Source: Lysobacterales bacterium CG02_land_8_20_14_3_00_62_12 (GTDB lineage: Bacteria; Pseudomonadota; Gammaproteobacteria; Xanthomonadales; Ahniellaceae). Taken from it: 24,586 nt of DNA. The stretch covers positions 1-24,586 of the forward strand of contig PEUI01000242.1 in NCBI GenBank assembly GCA_002785585.1. The letters are read 5' to 3'. Below the pieces are notes generated by a model, which worked only from the letters and a program-made list of their open reading frames with translations, had not been told where the DNA came from and did no database searches. Below, piece after piece: positions 7,103-15,369 of the stretch. A program made the translations under genes and the position numbers. The first letter of the stretch is position 1; each line of letters begins with the position of its first letter.

Positions 7103-9250
7103 ATGAACACAGTACGCCTGGAAGCGGTGGCGCGGGATGTCGTTGACATTCCGCTGCAAGCCGCATCGCTCGACATCTGGGACAAAAAATATCGACTGAA
7201 GTCGAAGAACGGACAGGCGATCGACGAAACCATCGACGATACCTACCAACGGGTTGCCAAAGCGCTCGCCGCCACCGAAACCACGGCCGAGCAGCAGCAA
7301 TACTGGCACGAGCGATTCCTCTGGGCATTGCGGCGGGGCGCGATACCGGCCGGCCGGATCACCTCGAACGCCGGGGCCCTGGCCCACAAGCCAGCCACGT
7401 CCACGATCAATTGCACGGTATCCGGCACGATTACCGACTCCATGGATGGCATTCTGGACAAGGTTCATGAAGCCGGTTTGACGCTGAAAGCGGGTTGCGG
7501 AATCGGCTATGAGTTTTCGACGCTGCGCCCGCGTGGCGCTTATGTTTCTGGCGCCGGCGCTTACACCTCGGGGCCGCTGTCGTTTATGGATATCTACGAC
7601 AAGATGTGCTTCACCGTATCTTCTGCTGGTGGCCGTCGTGGGGCGCAGATGGGTACCTTCGATGTCTCCCACCCGGACGTGAAAGAGTTCATCCGTGCCA
7701 AGCGCGAGAATGGCCGCTTGCGCCAGTTCAACCTGTCGTTGCTGATCACTGACGAGTTCATGGGCGCGGTCAAGGCGGATCGCGATTGGCCGCTGGTGTT
7801 CCCGGTCAACATCAAAGAACAGCACGAGATCGACCTGCAAGATCCGAGCAAAGTGGTGTGGCGCGACTGGCCGCTGACCGAAACCTACGTGCACCGCGAC
7901 GACGGTCTGGTGGCGTGCAAGATATACAGCCACATTCGCGCACGGCATTTGTGGGACATGATGATGGTCTCCACCTACGACTTTGCCGAACCCGGTTTCA
8001 TCCTGATCGATCGGGTCAACGAAATGAACAACAACTGGTGGTGCGAAAATATCCGCGCCACCAACCCTTGCGGCGAGCAGCCGCTGCCGCCGTATGGCTC
8101 CTGTCTGTTGGGCTCGGTCAACCTGACCAAGTTCGTGCGCGACCCGTTTACCGCCAAGGCCCGGTTCGACTGGGAGGAATACCGCGAAGTAGTGCGGGTG
8201 TTCACGCGCATGCTCGACAACGTCGTCGAGATCAATGGTCTGCCGCTCGCCCAGCAACGTCACGAGATCGCCAACAAGCGTCGTCATGGCATGGGTTACC
8301 TTGGTCTGGGTTCAACGTTGGCGCTGTTGCGCATTCCTTATGACACCGCCGAGGCCTGCAAATTCACCGAAGACGTGTCGCGGGAAATGGCCGTGGCCGG
8401 CTGGGAAGTGGCGCTGGCGCTGGCGCTGGAAAAAGGCCCGGCACCGATCATGGATCAGGGCTTCGTAGTCAGCGCGGAAATGCTCCGTAAACGGCCGGAA
8501 ATGGTGAGCGATGGCTACCAGATTGGCGACGCGATCACTGGCAAGGTGCTGCACGCCAAATACTCCCGCTACATGCAGCGGCTTGCTGAGGTGGCGCCCG
8601 ATCTGGTGCAAAACCTGATCGAAACCGGCGCCCGTTTTACCCACCACAGCTCGATCGCGCCGACCGGCACCATTTCTTTGTCATTGGCCAACAACGCTTC
8701 CAACGGCATCGAGCCAAGTTTCGCCCACCACTACAGCCGCAATGTCATTCGCGAGGGTCGCAAGTCCAAGGAAAAAGTCGAGGTTTTCAGTTTCGAGCTG
8801 CTCGCCTACCGGCAGTTGATCAACGCCAAAGCGATCCCCGGCAGCGACAAGGAAGACGAAAAATTGCCCGCGTACTTCATCGCCGCCGATGACATCTCGC
8901 CGAAAGCCCACGTCGATATCCAGGCGGCCGCGCAAAAGTGGGTGGACTCTTCGATCTCCAAGACCGCCAATGTGCCGACCGAATACCCCTACGAAGATTT
9001 CAAGAACATCTACACCTACGCGCATGCCCAAGGCCTGAAGGGTTGCACGACCTTCCGCTTCAATCCGGCCGCGTTTCAGGGGGTGTTGGTGAAAGAATCG
9101 GATCTGGAAAACACCATCTATCGGTTCGAGCTCGAAGACGGCAGCAGCGTCGAAGCCCGTGGCAACGAGGAAATCGAATACGACGGCGAACTGCACAGCG
9201 CCGCCAACTTGTTTGATGCGTTGAAAGAAGGCTACTACGGCAGGTATTGA
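7103..9250 (+). CDS. nrdJ: Class II (adenosylcobalamin-dependent) ribonucleotide reductase, large part NrdJa
   Basis: A 715-residue cytosolic reductase subunit that converts ribonucleotides to deoxyribonucleotides using a B12-derived radical, independent of oxygen. The catalytic set is visible: Cys104 (TINCTVSG), thiyl Cys323 and Glu325 in NPCGE, and Cys334 (YGSC). The 11-residue spacing of Cys323 and Cys334 matches the class II pattern (Cys408/Cys419 in Lactobacillus leichmannii). The protein ends at ANLFDALKEGYYGRY without the C-terminal redox cysteines, as in Pseudomonas NrdJa; those are in nrdJb at 10455. The ATG at 7103 has GGAGGA about nine bases upstream, and the in-frame upstream extension looks non-coding. 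It follows a long leader with paired NrdR-like sites. In Pseudomonas nrdJb follows almost directly; here about 1.2 kb intervenes. Confidence 0.92.
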   Translation: MNTVRLEAVARDVVDIPLQAASLDIWDKKYRLKSKNGQAIDETIDDTYQRVAKALAATETTAEQQQYWHERFLWALRRGAIPAGRITSNAGALAHKPATSTINCTVSGTITDSMDGILDKVHEAGLTLKAGCGIGYEFSTLRPRGAYVSGAGAYTSGPLSFMDIYDKMCFTVSSAGGRRGAQMGTFDVSHPDVKEFIRAKRENGRLRQFNLSLLITDEFMGAVKADRDWPLVFPVNIKEQHEIDLQDPSKVVWRDWPLTETYVHRDDGLVACKIYSHIRARHLWDMMMVSTYDFAEPGFILIDRVNEMNNNWWCENIRATNPCGEQPLPPYGSCLLGSVNLTKFVRDPFTAKARFDWEEYREVVRVFTRMLDNVVEINGLPLAQQRHEIANKRRHGMGYLGLGSTLALLRIPYDTAEACKFTEDVSREMAVAGWEVALALALEKGPAPIMDQGFVVSAEMLRKRPEMVSDGYQIGDAITGKVLHAKYSRYMQRLAEVAPDLVQNLIETGARFTHHSSIAPTGTISLSLANNASNGIEPSFAHHYSRNVIREGRKSKEKVEVFSFELLAYRQLINAKAIPGSDKEDEKLPAYFIAADDISPKAHVDIQAAAQKWVDSSISKTANVPTEYPYEDFKNIYTYAHAQGLKGCTTFRFNPAAFQGVLVKESDLENTIYRFELEDGSSVEARGNEEIEYDGELHSAANLFDALKEGYYGRY

Positions 9251-9390
9251 TGGGTGCCCGGGGCGGTGACGCAGGTCGGCAGCGGCCCGCCACCGATACC
9301 CAAGGCGGCCTTCGTTGGACGAAGTCATGCCGGCACCGAATGAAGTTGTTGGTCTACACATTGCACTTCGCGTGGGATCGCGTGATGATG

Positions 9391-9503
9391 CTTGCCGCAA
9401 GTGCTTTGCGTGGGTTACTACAGGTAAAGCACGCGCGCCAAGGACGACGCGTGCTGGCAATGAGCTGGGTCGCTCATTGCATCGCGCACCAGGCGATGCC
9501 TGG
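9391..9503. repeat. Cluster of overlapping perfect hairpins after nrdJa
   Basis: Within 113 bp there are successive perfect inverted repeats: GTGCTTT/AAAGCAC (9401-9407, 9426-9432), GCACGCG/CGCGTGC (9429-9435, 9448-9454), GCAATGAGC/GCTCATTGC (9457-9465, 9472-9480), GCATCGC/GCGATGC (9479-9485, 9493-9499) and CCAGGC/GCCTGG (9489-9494, 9498-9503). Neighbouring arms overlap, so several pairs compete. The remaining spacer from 9251 to 9390 has a small CTTCG/CGAAG hairpin at 9310-9324 and no convincing gene. No T tract follows, so this is not a simple terminator. It may be a structured RNA or a decayed mobile repeat. Confidence 0.6.
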
Positions 9504-9588
9504 CGTCGCTGTCAGTGCGGAGTGGATGCCACGCTGATTACGAAGAACGACACATAATCACAACTGAAGCAGCCAGAGGGTCTATCCC

Positions 9589-10194
9589 ATGAGTACCGAT
9601 AACAACAGTTTCAGCAGTAACGTCAGCAATACCTTCGACGCCATTTCCGACAAGGCCAGCGAAGTCGGCCAGTCGGTTGCCGACAAGGCGACCGAAGCCG
9701 TGGCCGATACCAAACTCGCCGCCGCCAATGTCCGCAAAGCGGTCGTGAAACAGGCAGCGTCGGCCAAGAAGGTGATCGTCAAAAAGGCCACGTCGGTGAA
9801 GAAAGCGGTAGTAAAAAAAGCCAACTCTGCCAAGAAGGCCGTGGCCAAGGCGGTCGGCAAAGCCAAGAGCGCCGCCAAGAAGATGGTGAAGAAAGCAACG
9901 CCGAAAAAAGCCGCCGTCAAAAAGGTCGTCGGCAAAGCCAAGAGCGCCGCCAAGAAGGTCGTAAAGAAAGTGGCGCCAAAGAAAAAAGTGGCAGCAAAGA
10001 AGGTGGTAGCGAAGAAGGTGGCAGCCAAGAAACCGGCAGCCAAGAAACCGGCAGCCAAGAAACCGGCAGCGAAAAAAGCCGCACCCAAGCTCGCCAGGAA
10101 ACCGGTAGCGAAGAAGAAGTCCGCCGCCAAGAAACCGGCAGCGAAGAAAGCCGCACCCAAGAAAGCCGCGAAGAAAGTGGCCAAAAAGAAGTAA
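9589..10194 (+). CDS. Histone H1-like lysine/alanine-rich protein
   Basis: A 201-residue protein with two parts. Residues 1-55 are polar and helical, with acidic residues (SDKASEVGQSVADKATEAV), resembling a short amphipathic or LEA-like helix. Residues 56-201 are almost wholly Lys, Ala, Val and Pro, with KKA, KKV and AKKPA repeats, like eukaryotic H1 tails, AlgP of Pseudomonas and bacterial H1/HctB-type nucleoid proteins. It probably binds DNA or RNA non-specifically. AGAGGG lies nine to ten bases before the ATG. At the DNA level GCAGCCAAGAAACCG is repeated in tandem (10021-10065), so length may vary by slippage. It lies between nrdJa and nrdJb on the same strand, which is odd for an unrelated protein. 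Function is inferred from composition only. Confidence 0.85.
   Translation: MSTDNNSFSSNVSNTFDAISDKASEVGQSVADKATEAVADTKLAAANVRKAVVKQAASAKKVIVKKATSVKKAVVKKANSAKKAVAKAVGKAKSAAKKMVKKATPKKAAVKKVVGKAKSAAKKVVKKVAPKKKVAAKKVVAKKVAAKKPAAKKPAAKKPAAKKAAPKLARKPVAKKKSAAKKPAAKKAAPKKAAKKVAKKK
10021..10065 (+). repeat. Three exact 15-bp tandem repeats inside the H1-like gene
   Basis: GCAGCCAAGAAACCG occurs three times without interruption, and similar degenerate units continue on both sides. Each unit is 15 bp (five codons, AAKKP), so gain or loss keeps the reading frame and only changes tail length. Confidence 0.9.
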
Positions 10195-10200
10195 CCCGCT

Positions 10201-10229
10201 GACCCGGGCGGTGCATTGCCGCCCGGGTC
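10201..10229 (+). terminator. Strong hairpin after the H1-like gene
   Basis: GACCCGGGCGG and its exact reverse complement CCGCCCGGGTC form an 11-bp GC-rich stem with a 7-nt loop, starting 6 nt after the stop codon. Only a poor T run (GCGTTTGGCTT) follows. It is probably a terminator or RNA-stabilising hairpin that separates the H1-like gene from nrdJb. Confidence 0.6.
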
Positions 10230-10369
10230 GCGTTTGGCTTACCGCTGGGTGCCCTTGAACCGTCTACCGACGCTGACGGGATCGCCGCAGCTTTGGCCAC
10301 CTACCGCTGTCACCACCAGGGCTGCTGGCGGCGCTGTGCATCAGGGCAACGGCGCTGGTATCCCCAGGG

Positions 10370-10386
10370 TTTTTTTTGCATAAAAT
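10370..10386 (+). promoter_or_regulatory. Possible promoter or weak terminator before nrdJb
   Basis: A run of eight T (10370-10377) leads into GCATAAAAT, which could serve as a -10 region for nrdJb. The preceding CTGG/CCAG mini-stem plus the T run could instead act as a weak terminator. Just downstream are two copies of the palindrome TGGCCA separated by ACAC (10386-10401). None of these readings is certain. Confidence 0.3.
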
Positions 10387-10454
10387 GGCCAACACTGGCC
10401 AGCCATCGACCAAGCTGACCGGGTGCGCGTCGCAGCAACTTTCAAGGAACTTTC

Positions 10455-11207
10455 ATGGCCATCAAGATCGCCAAAAAAATCAAAGGCTATAGCGTACTGA
10501 AGCCGGAAGAGCAGCTCGGCAAAACCACCACGTCGGCGCTGCCGACGGCTACTGAAGAACCGCGCAAAGCCGAAGTCATCCGCATGTCCGAGCAAATCGA
10601 GCGCCCGGATGTATTGGTCGGCAGCACATATAAAGTCAAATCGCCGCTGTTCGAGCACGCGCTGTATGTGACCCTCAACGACATCGTGCTCAACCGCAAT
10701 ACCGCCCACGAGATGCGGCGACCGTTCGAGATCTTCATCAATTCAAAAAACATGGACCACTTCCAGTGGATCGTGGCGCTGACCCGAATCATGAGTGCGG
10801 TATTTCGCAAGGGCGGCGACGTTACCTTTCTGGTAGAGGAAATGCGCGCTGTGTTCGACCCGCGCGGTGGTTACTTCAAGGCCGGCGGTGTCTACATGCC
10901 GTCGATCGTTGCCGAGATCGGATTGGTGATCGAAGAACACCTGAAAATGATTGGCTTGATCAAGGACCCCGAGCTGAGTGACGAGGCCCGTCGGTTGATC
11001 GCCGAGAAGCGCGCCGTTTACGACGCGCGCACCCAGAAAAAACCGGAATCGAGTCAGCCGGCGACGCCGAACAAGGCGCCAGAGGCAGAGCCCGCCGAGA
11101 AGTTTCCAGCGAGCGCCAGCATCTGCCACAAATGCAACACCAAGGCGACCATCTTGATGGACGGTTGCGCCACCTGCCTCAACTGCGGCTACTCCAAATG
11201 CGGCTGA
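10455..11207 (+). CDS. Class II ribonucleotide reductase, C-terminal part NrdJb
   Basis: A 250-residue protein matching the C-terminal part that is split off from class II reductases in Pseudomonas-like bacteria (NrdJb). It ends in a cysteine array, C224-x2-C227-x10-C238-x2-C241-x2-C244-x4-C249: a zinc-ribbon-like set followed by the CGYSKCG pair. The 5-residue spacing of Cys244/Cys249 matches the C-terminal redox pair that re-reduces the active site in single-chain class II enzymes (Cys731/Cys736 in L. leichmannii). A Lys/Pro/Ala-rich linker at about 192-215 makes this tail mobile. AAGGAAC lies four bases before the ATG. It is required, by analogy, for repeated turnover of NrdJa. yajQ follows after 7 bp, so the two are likely cotranscribed. 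The H1-like gene and hairpins separate it from nrdJa. Confidence 0.88.
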   Translation: MAIKIAKKIKGYSVLKPEEQLGKTTTSALPTATEEPRKAEVIRMSEQIERPDVLVGSTYKVKSPLFEHALYVTLNDIVLNRNTAHEMRRPFEIFINSKNMDHFQWIVALTRIMSAVFRKGGDVTFLVEEMRAVFDPRGGYFKAGGVYMPSIVAEIGLVIEEHLKMIGLIKDPELSDEARRLIAEKRAVYDARTQKKPESSQPATPNKAPEAEPAEKFPASASICHKCNTKATILMDGCATCLNCGYSKCG

Positions 11208-11214
11208 TCTGACC

Positions 11215-11697
11215 ATGGCTTCCTTCGACATCGTTTCCGAGATCGACAAACACGAGTTGACCAACGCGGTCGATCAGGCCAATCGCGAATTGGGTAACCG
11301 TTTCGACTTCAAGGGTGTGGATGCGGGCTTTGAATTGGCCGATGGCCTGGTCACGCTATCGGCGCCATCCGATTTTCAGTTGCAGCAGATGTTGCCGATA
11401 TTGCGCGCCCGCATGATTGCCCGCGGCATCGACGCCAAATGTCTGGAAGTGGCCGATGCCGAAGTGACGCTGGCCTCGGCACGACAAAAAGTGACCGTGC
11501 GCCAAGGCATCGAACAGATGCTGGGCAAGAAAATCATTCAGCAGATCAAGGCTGCAAAAATCAAAGTCGAAGCGCAGATCAATGGCGACAAATTGCGCAT
11601 CAGCGCGAAGAAGCGCGACGACCTGCAGGCGGTCATCGCGCTGCTGCGGCAGTCGGAGTTCGAGCTGCCGCTGCAATTCGACAACTTTCGCGACTAA
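11215..11697 (+). CDS. yajQ: YajQ family nucleotide-binding protein
   Basis: A 160-residue cytosolic protein of normal length for the YajQ family, beginning MASFDIVSEIDKHELTNAVDQ and ending PLQFDNFRD, both characteristic. The fold is two ferredoxin-like domains (about 1-90 and 90-160). YajQ proteins bind nucleotides or RNA, and in Xanthomonas and Pseudomonas a homologue binds cyclic di-GMP and acts with a transcription factor in virulence control. Whether this copy binds c-di-GMP cannot be seen. It starts 7 bp after the nrdJb stop without a strong Shine-Dalgarno, so translational coupling is likely. Confidence 0.92.
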   Translation: MASFDIVSEIDKHELTNAVDQANRELGNRFDFKGVDAGFELADGLVTLSAPSDFQLQQMLPILRARMIARGIDAKCLEVADAEVTLASARQKVTVRQGIEQMLGKKIIQQIKAAKIKVEAQINGDKLRISAKKRDDLQAVIALLRQSEFELPLQFDNFRD

Positions 11698-11721
11698 AAC
11701 CGCCGATCAGCGCTGACGCTG

Positions 11722-11757
11722 GCTGCGGCGGCGGGCGCCTGCGGATCGCGCCGCAGC
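11722..11757 (+). terminator. Hairpin downstream of yajQ
   Basis: GCTGCGGCG and CGCCGCAGC form a perfect 9-bp stem with an 18-nt loop that contains a further GGCGCC palindrome. It starts 24 bp after the yajQ stop and lacks a T tract, so it is a candidate operon-end structure rather than a proven terminator. A second dyad, CGGCAAC/GTTGCCG (11836-11842, 11859-11865), lies before the TonB receptor gene. Confidence 0.4.
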
Positions 11758-11916
11758 ACTGGCCATGGCTCTGCAATCCCTGGCGACCGTGCAGGGGCTG
11801 GTATCGCTGCGGCGAGCCTGATCTAATCGGCAGAACGGCAACCCCGGGTGATCTCGGTGTTGCCGCAGAAACGTCGCACGCCAAGCAGCCATCCCGACCC
11901 CAACCCGGAGCAAGCC

Positions 11917-14184
11917 ATGAACCGTCCTACCCTGCGCCTTGATCTGCTCAGCCTCGCCATCGCCTGCGCCCTGCCGATTTCGGCGGTGCACGCCGAAACC
12001 GCCAACCCGGACGACGCCCAACCGACAACCACCGGCGTCGCGCAACTGGAAGCAATTACGGTCACCGCCGAGCGCCAGCAAAAGGACTTGCAGGAAGTAC
12101 CAATCTCGATCACCACCATCGAAGTGGAAAAACTCCACGTGCTCGGCACCGGCGGTGAGGACATTCGCTTTCTGTCCGGGCGCTTGCCCAGTTTGCAGAT
12201 CGAGTCCTCGTTCGGACGCGCGTTTCCGCGCTTCTACATTCGCGGCCTCGGCAACACCGACTTCGACCTCAACGCGTCGCAACCGGTGTCCTTGATTTAT
12301 GACGACGTAGTCCAGGAAAACCCTATTTTGAAAGGCTTTCCGGTGTTCGATCTGGACCAGGTAGAAATGTTTCGCGGCCCGCAGGGCACCTTGTTCGGCC
12401 GCAACACACCGGCCGGCGTGCTGAAGTTCAACTCGACCCGTCCGGCGCAGGACCAAAGCGGCTATGGCCAGGTGTCTTGGGGTCGCTACAACACCATCAA
12501 TACCGAAGGCGCGATTGGTGGCGCGTTGAATCAAGACTGGTCGGCGCGGGTGTCGGTGCTCTACCAGCGCCGCGATGACTATGTCGACAACACCTTCGAT
12601 AGCGCCAGCGGCAATGATCTGGAAGGCTACAAAGAGTTCGCCGCGCGGGCGCAGTTTTTGTACGCGCCAGGCGCGGATTTCGAGGCGTTGTTCAACCTGC
12701 ATGTGCGTTCACTCAACGGCACCGCACGGCTGTTTCGCGCCAACATCATTCGGCCGGGCAGCAACGAATTTGTCTCTGGCTTCAATCGCAACCAGATCAG
12801 CATCGATGGCCAGAACTTCCAGAATCTCGATGCCTTCGGTGGCAGCGCCCGCCTGCGCTGGGACTTCGATGGCTTGAGTCTGTATTCGATCACCGGTTAC
12901 GAGACCGTGGATACGCTGTCCCGCGGCGACATCGATGGCGGCTTCGGTGCCGTGTTCGCGCCGCCATCGGGACCGGGGCTGATTCCGTTCACCGCCGAAT
13001 CCGCCGATGGCCTGCCCAAGCACAAACAGATCACCCAGGAGCTGCGCGCCGCTTCGACCACCGATGCCGCGCTGCAATGGCAGACCGGTATCTATTACTT
13101 TTTTGAAGACCTGACCATCGACAGCTTCAACTACGACTCGCTGGCGCCGGGGCGACCGCAGAATGGCTACGTACAACAGCAGCAGAAGAACAACGCCTAT
13201 GCGCTGTTCGGGTCGCTGGAATACGCCGCCAGCGAGGCGCTGACCTTGCGCGGCGGACTGCGTTTCACCCACGACAAAAAAGACTTCGTCGCCGAGCGCT
13301 TTCAGTCGCCGCTGGCGTTTCTTGGCGTCGGCCCGATCGGGCCGATCACCGCCCATCCCAGCGATTCTGATTTGAGCTGGGACGCCAGTGCGGTCTACCA
13401 GTGGAACGATCAGGTCAACACCTTCGCCCGGGTGGCGCGCGGTTATCGGGCGCCCAGCATTCAGGGCCGTCTGTTGTTTGGCGACACCGTATCGGTGGCC
13501 AAACCGGAGACGGTGATTTCCTATGAAGCCGGTATCAAAGCCGATCTTTGGGATCGTCGCGCCCGCCTGGGTTTCACCGTGTTCCGCTACACGGTCAACA
13601 ACCAGCAACTCACCGCGGTCGGCGGCGGCGCCAATTTCAACACCTTGATCAATGCCGACAAAACCGTCGGTTCCGGCTTTGAGCTGGATGCCGAAGCCAA
13701 TCTGACCGAGCGGCTTCTGGTCACTGCGGGTTTAAGTTACAACGACACCGAAATTCAGGACCCGAATTTGTTTATCCAACCCTGCGGTGGTGGCTGCACC
13801 GTGCTGGATCCGGCGGGACCGATCGCCGGCACGGTGTCGCTCAATGGCAATCGTCTGCCGCAGGCGCCGCTGAAAGTCGCCAATGTCACCGCGCGCTATG
13901 GGGTTCCGGTGGGCGATGGCGAGGTATTTGCCTACACCGATTGGGCGTATCGCAGCGACATCAGCTTTTTCCTCTACGACTCGCGCGAGTTTCATGGGGA
14001 TGGGCTACTCGAAGGCGGCCTGCGCCTCGGCTACAACTGGGCCGGTGGCAATCGGGAACTGGCTTTGTATGGCCGCAACATCACCAACGAACTGGCACTG
14101 GTGGGTGGCATCGACTTCAACAATCTGACCGGTTTTATCAACGAGCCGCGGATCTGGGGCGCCGAGTTCACCGCTCGCTTCTGA
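11917..14184 (+). CDS. TonB-dependent outer-membrane receptor
   Basis: A 755-residue outer-membrane transporter. Residues 1-26 are a signal peptide with probable cleavage after VHA. LEAITVTAERQ near 45-55 is the usual TonB-box/plug-entry region. The plug domain runs to about 160 and includes FYIRGLGNTD and VEMFRGPQGTLFGRNTPAG, which are diagnostic. A 22-strand beta barrel fills the rest and ends in FTARF, with the terminal Phe needed for outer-membrane insertion. It takes up siderophores, B12, sugars or other large substrates with energy from TonB-ExbBD; the substrate cannot be read from sequence. A B12 role near nrdJ would be attractive but is not supported by any site seen. GGAG lies six bases before the ATG at 11917. 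It is convergent with the oligopeptide transporter genes. Confidence 0.93.
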   Translation: MNRPTLRLDLLSLAIACALPISAVHAETANPDDAQPTTTGVAQLEAITVTAERQQKDLQEVPISITTIEVEKLHVLGTGGEDIRFLSGRLPSLQIESSFGRAFPRFYIRGLGNTDFDLNASQPVSLIYDDVVQENPILKGFPVFDLDQVEMFRGPQGTLFGRNTPAGVLKFNSTRPAQDQSGYGQVSWGRYNTINTEGAIGGALNQDWSARVSVLYQRRDDYVDNTFDSASGNDLEGYKEFAARAQFLYAPGADFEALFNLHVRSLNGTARLFRANIIRPGSNEFVSGFNRNQISIDGQNFQNLDAFGGSARLRWDFDGLSLYSITGYETVDTLSRGDIDGGFGAVFAPPSGPGLIPFTAESADGLPKHKQITQELRAASTTDAALQWQTGIYYFFEDLTIDSFNYDSLAPGRPQNGYVQQQQKNNAYALFGSLEYAASEALTLRGGLRFTHDKKDFVAERFQSPLAFLGVGPIGPITAHPSDSDLSWDASAVYQWNDQVNTFARVARGYRAPSIQGRLLFGDTVSVAKPETVISYEAGIKADLWDRRARLGFTVFRYTVNNQQLTAVGGGANFNTLINADKTVGSGFELDAEANLTERLLVTAGLSYNDTEIQDPNLFIQPCGGGCTVLDPAGPIAGTVSLNGNRLPQAPLKVANVTARYGVPVGDGEVFAYTDWAYRSDISFFLYDSREFHGDGLLEGGLRLGYNWAGGNRELALYGRNITNELALVGGIDFNNLTGFINEPRIWGAEFTARF

Positions 14185-14232
14185 GTACGAACCGCGCCGC
14201 CCGGTTGGGTCTTGGTCGGCGCCAGTGGGTTG

Positions 14233-14360
14233 GTCGGCTCCGCCGCTATGCGTCTTGCGTAGGTCGGCTCAAGCGCCGCAGGCGCGGAGCCGACAACGCG
14301 CGGGTCTGCGGTTCTGGTGAAGCTGTCGGCTCCGGCGCTACGCGCCTTGAGCCGACCTAC
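14233..14360. repeat. REP-like cluster of GTAGGTCGGCTCAAG type
   Basis: Two complete units in opposite orientation, 14259-14294 (GTAG, then GTCGGCTC...GAGCCGAC) and 14325-14360 (GTCGGCTC...GAGCCGAC, then CTAC), each fold into a hairpin with an inner GCGCC/GGCGC-type stem. A half unit begins at 14233. Head-to-head REP pairs (BIMEs) like this are typical of GTAG-class repeats moved by RAYT transposases. The cluster lies between convergent genes and may also act as a bidirectional terminator. Confidence 0.8.
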
Positions 14361-14394
14361 GACTTGAGCGGCTCGGCGCAAGTGTTTGCTTAAG

Positions 14395-15369
14395 CTATGA
14401 ATCGAACGGTTGCCGCAATCTGGGGTCGACCAGCGCGCGCCCGCCATCGATCAGCAAGTTCACCAGCACGATCAAGGCGCCAGCACTGAGGGCGACCCCC
14501 ATCACCAGGCTGTAGTCGCGGTTCAACGCGCCCTGGACGAAATAGCGACCGACCCCGGGGATGCCGAAGATTTGCTCGATGACGGTGGAGCCGGTGATCA
14601 CCGCGATCAAGGCCGGCGCGAGCCAGGCCAGCACCACCAGCAGCAACGGCCGCAACACGTGGTGCCGCAACAAGGCTAAGTCTTCGATGCCGCGGGCACG
14701 GGCGGCACGGACATAGTCGCTGGCCAGAATGCCGATCACGCCATCGCGGGTCAGCCGCACCAAGCCGGCCAGATTGGGCAGACAGAGCGCGGTAACCGGC
14801 AATACCAGGCTACGCCAGTCGTTGCCATCAAAGCCCCCAGCGGGCAACCAGCCGAAGTAAACGGCGAACAGTAAAATCAGCAGCGGTGCCAACACAAACT
14901 TGGGTAGCGCCAGGCCAATCAAGCTGGCGGTGCGGATACCGAGATCGACGCCGCTGCCAGCGCGCCAGCCGGCCCACAGCCCGAGCGGCACCCCGATCAG
15001 CAACGCCGCCAGCAGCGCCAGGCCGCCGAGCAGACCGGTGATCGCGAAGCCCGAAGCCAACAGTTCAATGACGCGGTAATCCGGATATTGAAACGATTGC
15101 CCGAGATCGCCATGGCCCAGATCCACCAGGAAATGGCCGAACTGCTCCGGCACCGGGCGATCCAGCGCGTGCGCAGCGATCAGTTCGGCGCGGCGTGCCG
15201 GATCGAGTTCGCGTTCGGCATCAAACGGACCACCGGGCGCGGCCCGCAGTAGGCCAAAGCACAACAGCGCCAACAACAGCAGGGTCACCAGCGCTTCGCC
15301 CAACCGCAGCAGCAGGCCTTTGCCGAGCGCCCAGTGTGGTTGGCCAAGGGCAAGCGTCGGCCAGCGCAT
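14395..15369 (-). CDS. ABC transporter permease, DppB/OppB type
   Basis: A 324-residue inner-membrane permease with about six transmembrane segments. The EAA loop, which contacts the ATPase, is visible in SDYVRAARARGIEDLALLRHHVLRP near 225-250, and FGIPGVGRYFVQGALNRDY near 272-290 is typical of DppB/OppB. It would form half of the pore of a peptide or nickel transporter. The start overlaps the stop of the upstream binding-protein gene as TGATG, so translation is coupled. The usual partners (second permease and two ATPases) do not follow; a REP cluster and a convergent gene come next. The pair may rely on components encoded elsewhere or be the remnant of a larger operon. Confidence 0.85.
   Translation of the reverse strand: MRWPTLALGQPHWALGKGLLLRLGEALVTLLLLALLCFGLLRAAPGGPFDAERELDPARRAELIAAHALDRPVPEQFGHFLVDLGHGDLGQSFQYPDYRVIELLASGFAITGLLGGLALLAALLIGVPLGLWAGWRAGSGVDLGIRTASLIGLALPKFVLAPLLILLFAVYFGWLPAGGFDGNDWRSLVLPVTALCLPNLAGLVRLTRDGVIGILASDYVRAARARGIEDLALLRHHVLRPLLLVVLAWLAPALIAVITGSTVIEQIFGIPGVGRYFVQGALNRDYSLVMGVALSAGALIVLVNLLIDGGRALVDPRLRQPFDS

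Noticed and set aside
7031..8287. 418-codon open frame antisense to nrdJa
   Set aside because: It mirrors a well-conserved reductase gene and has no motif or ribosome site of its own.
9315..9557. 80-codon frame in the spacer after nrdJa
   Set aside because: No ribosome site, no recognisable protein, and the region is better explained by the run of perfect hairpins.
9950..10190. CRISPR-like repetitive DNA
   Set aside because: The repeats are 15 bp, contiguous and in frame within a lysine-rich gene, without unique spacers.
11917..14184. B12 receptor (BtuB) assignment for the TonB receptor next to nrdJ
   Set aside because: No BtuB-specific feature or cobalamin riboswitch was visible; neighbourhood alone is too weak.
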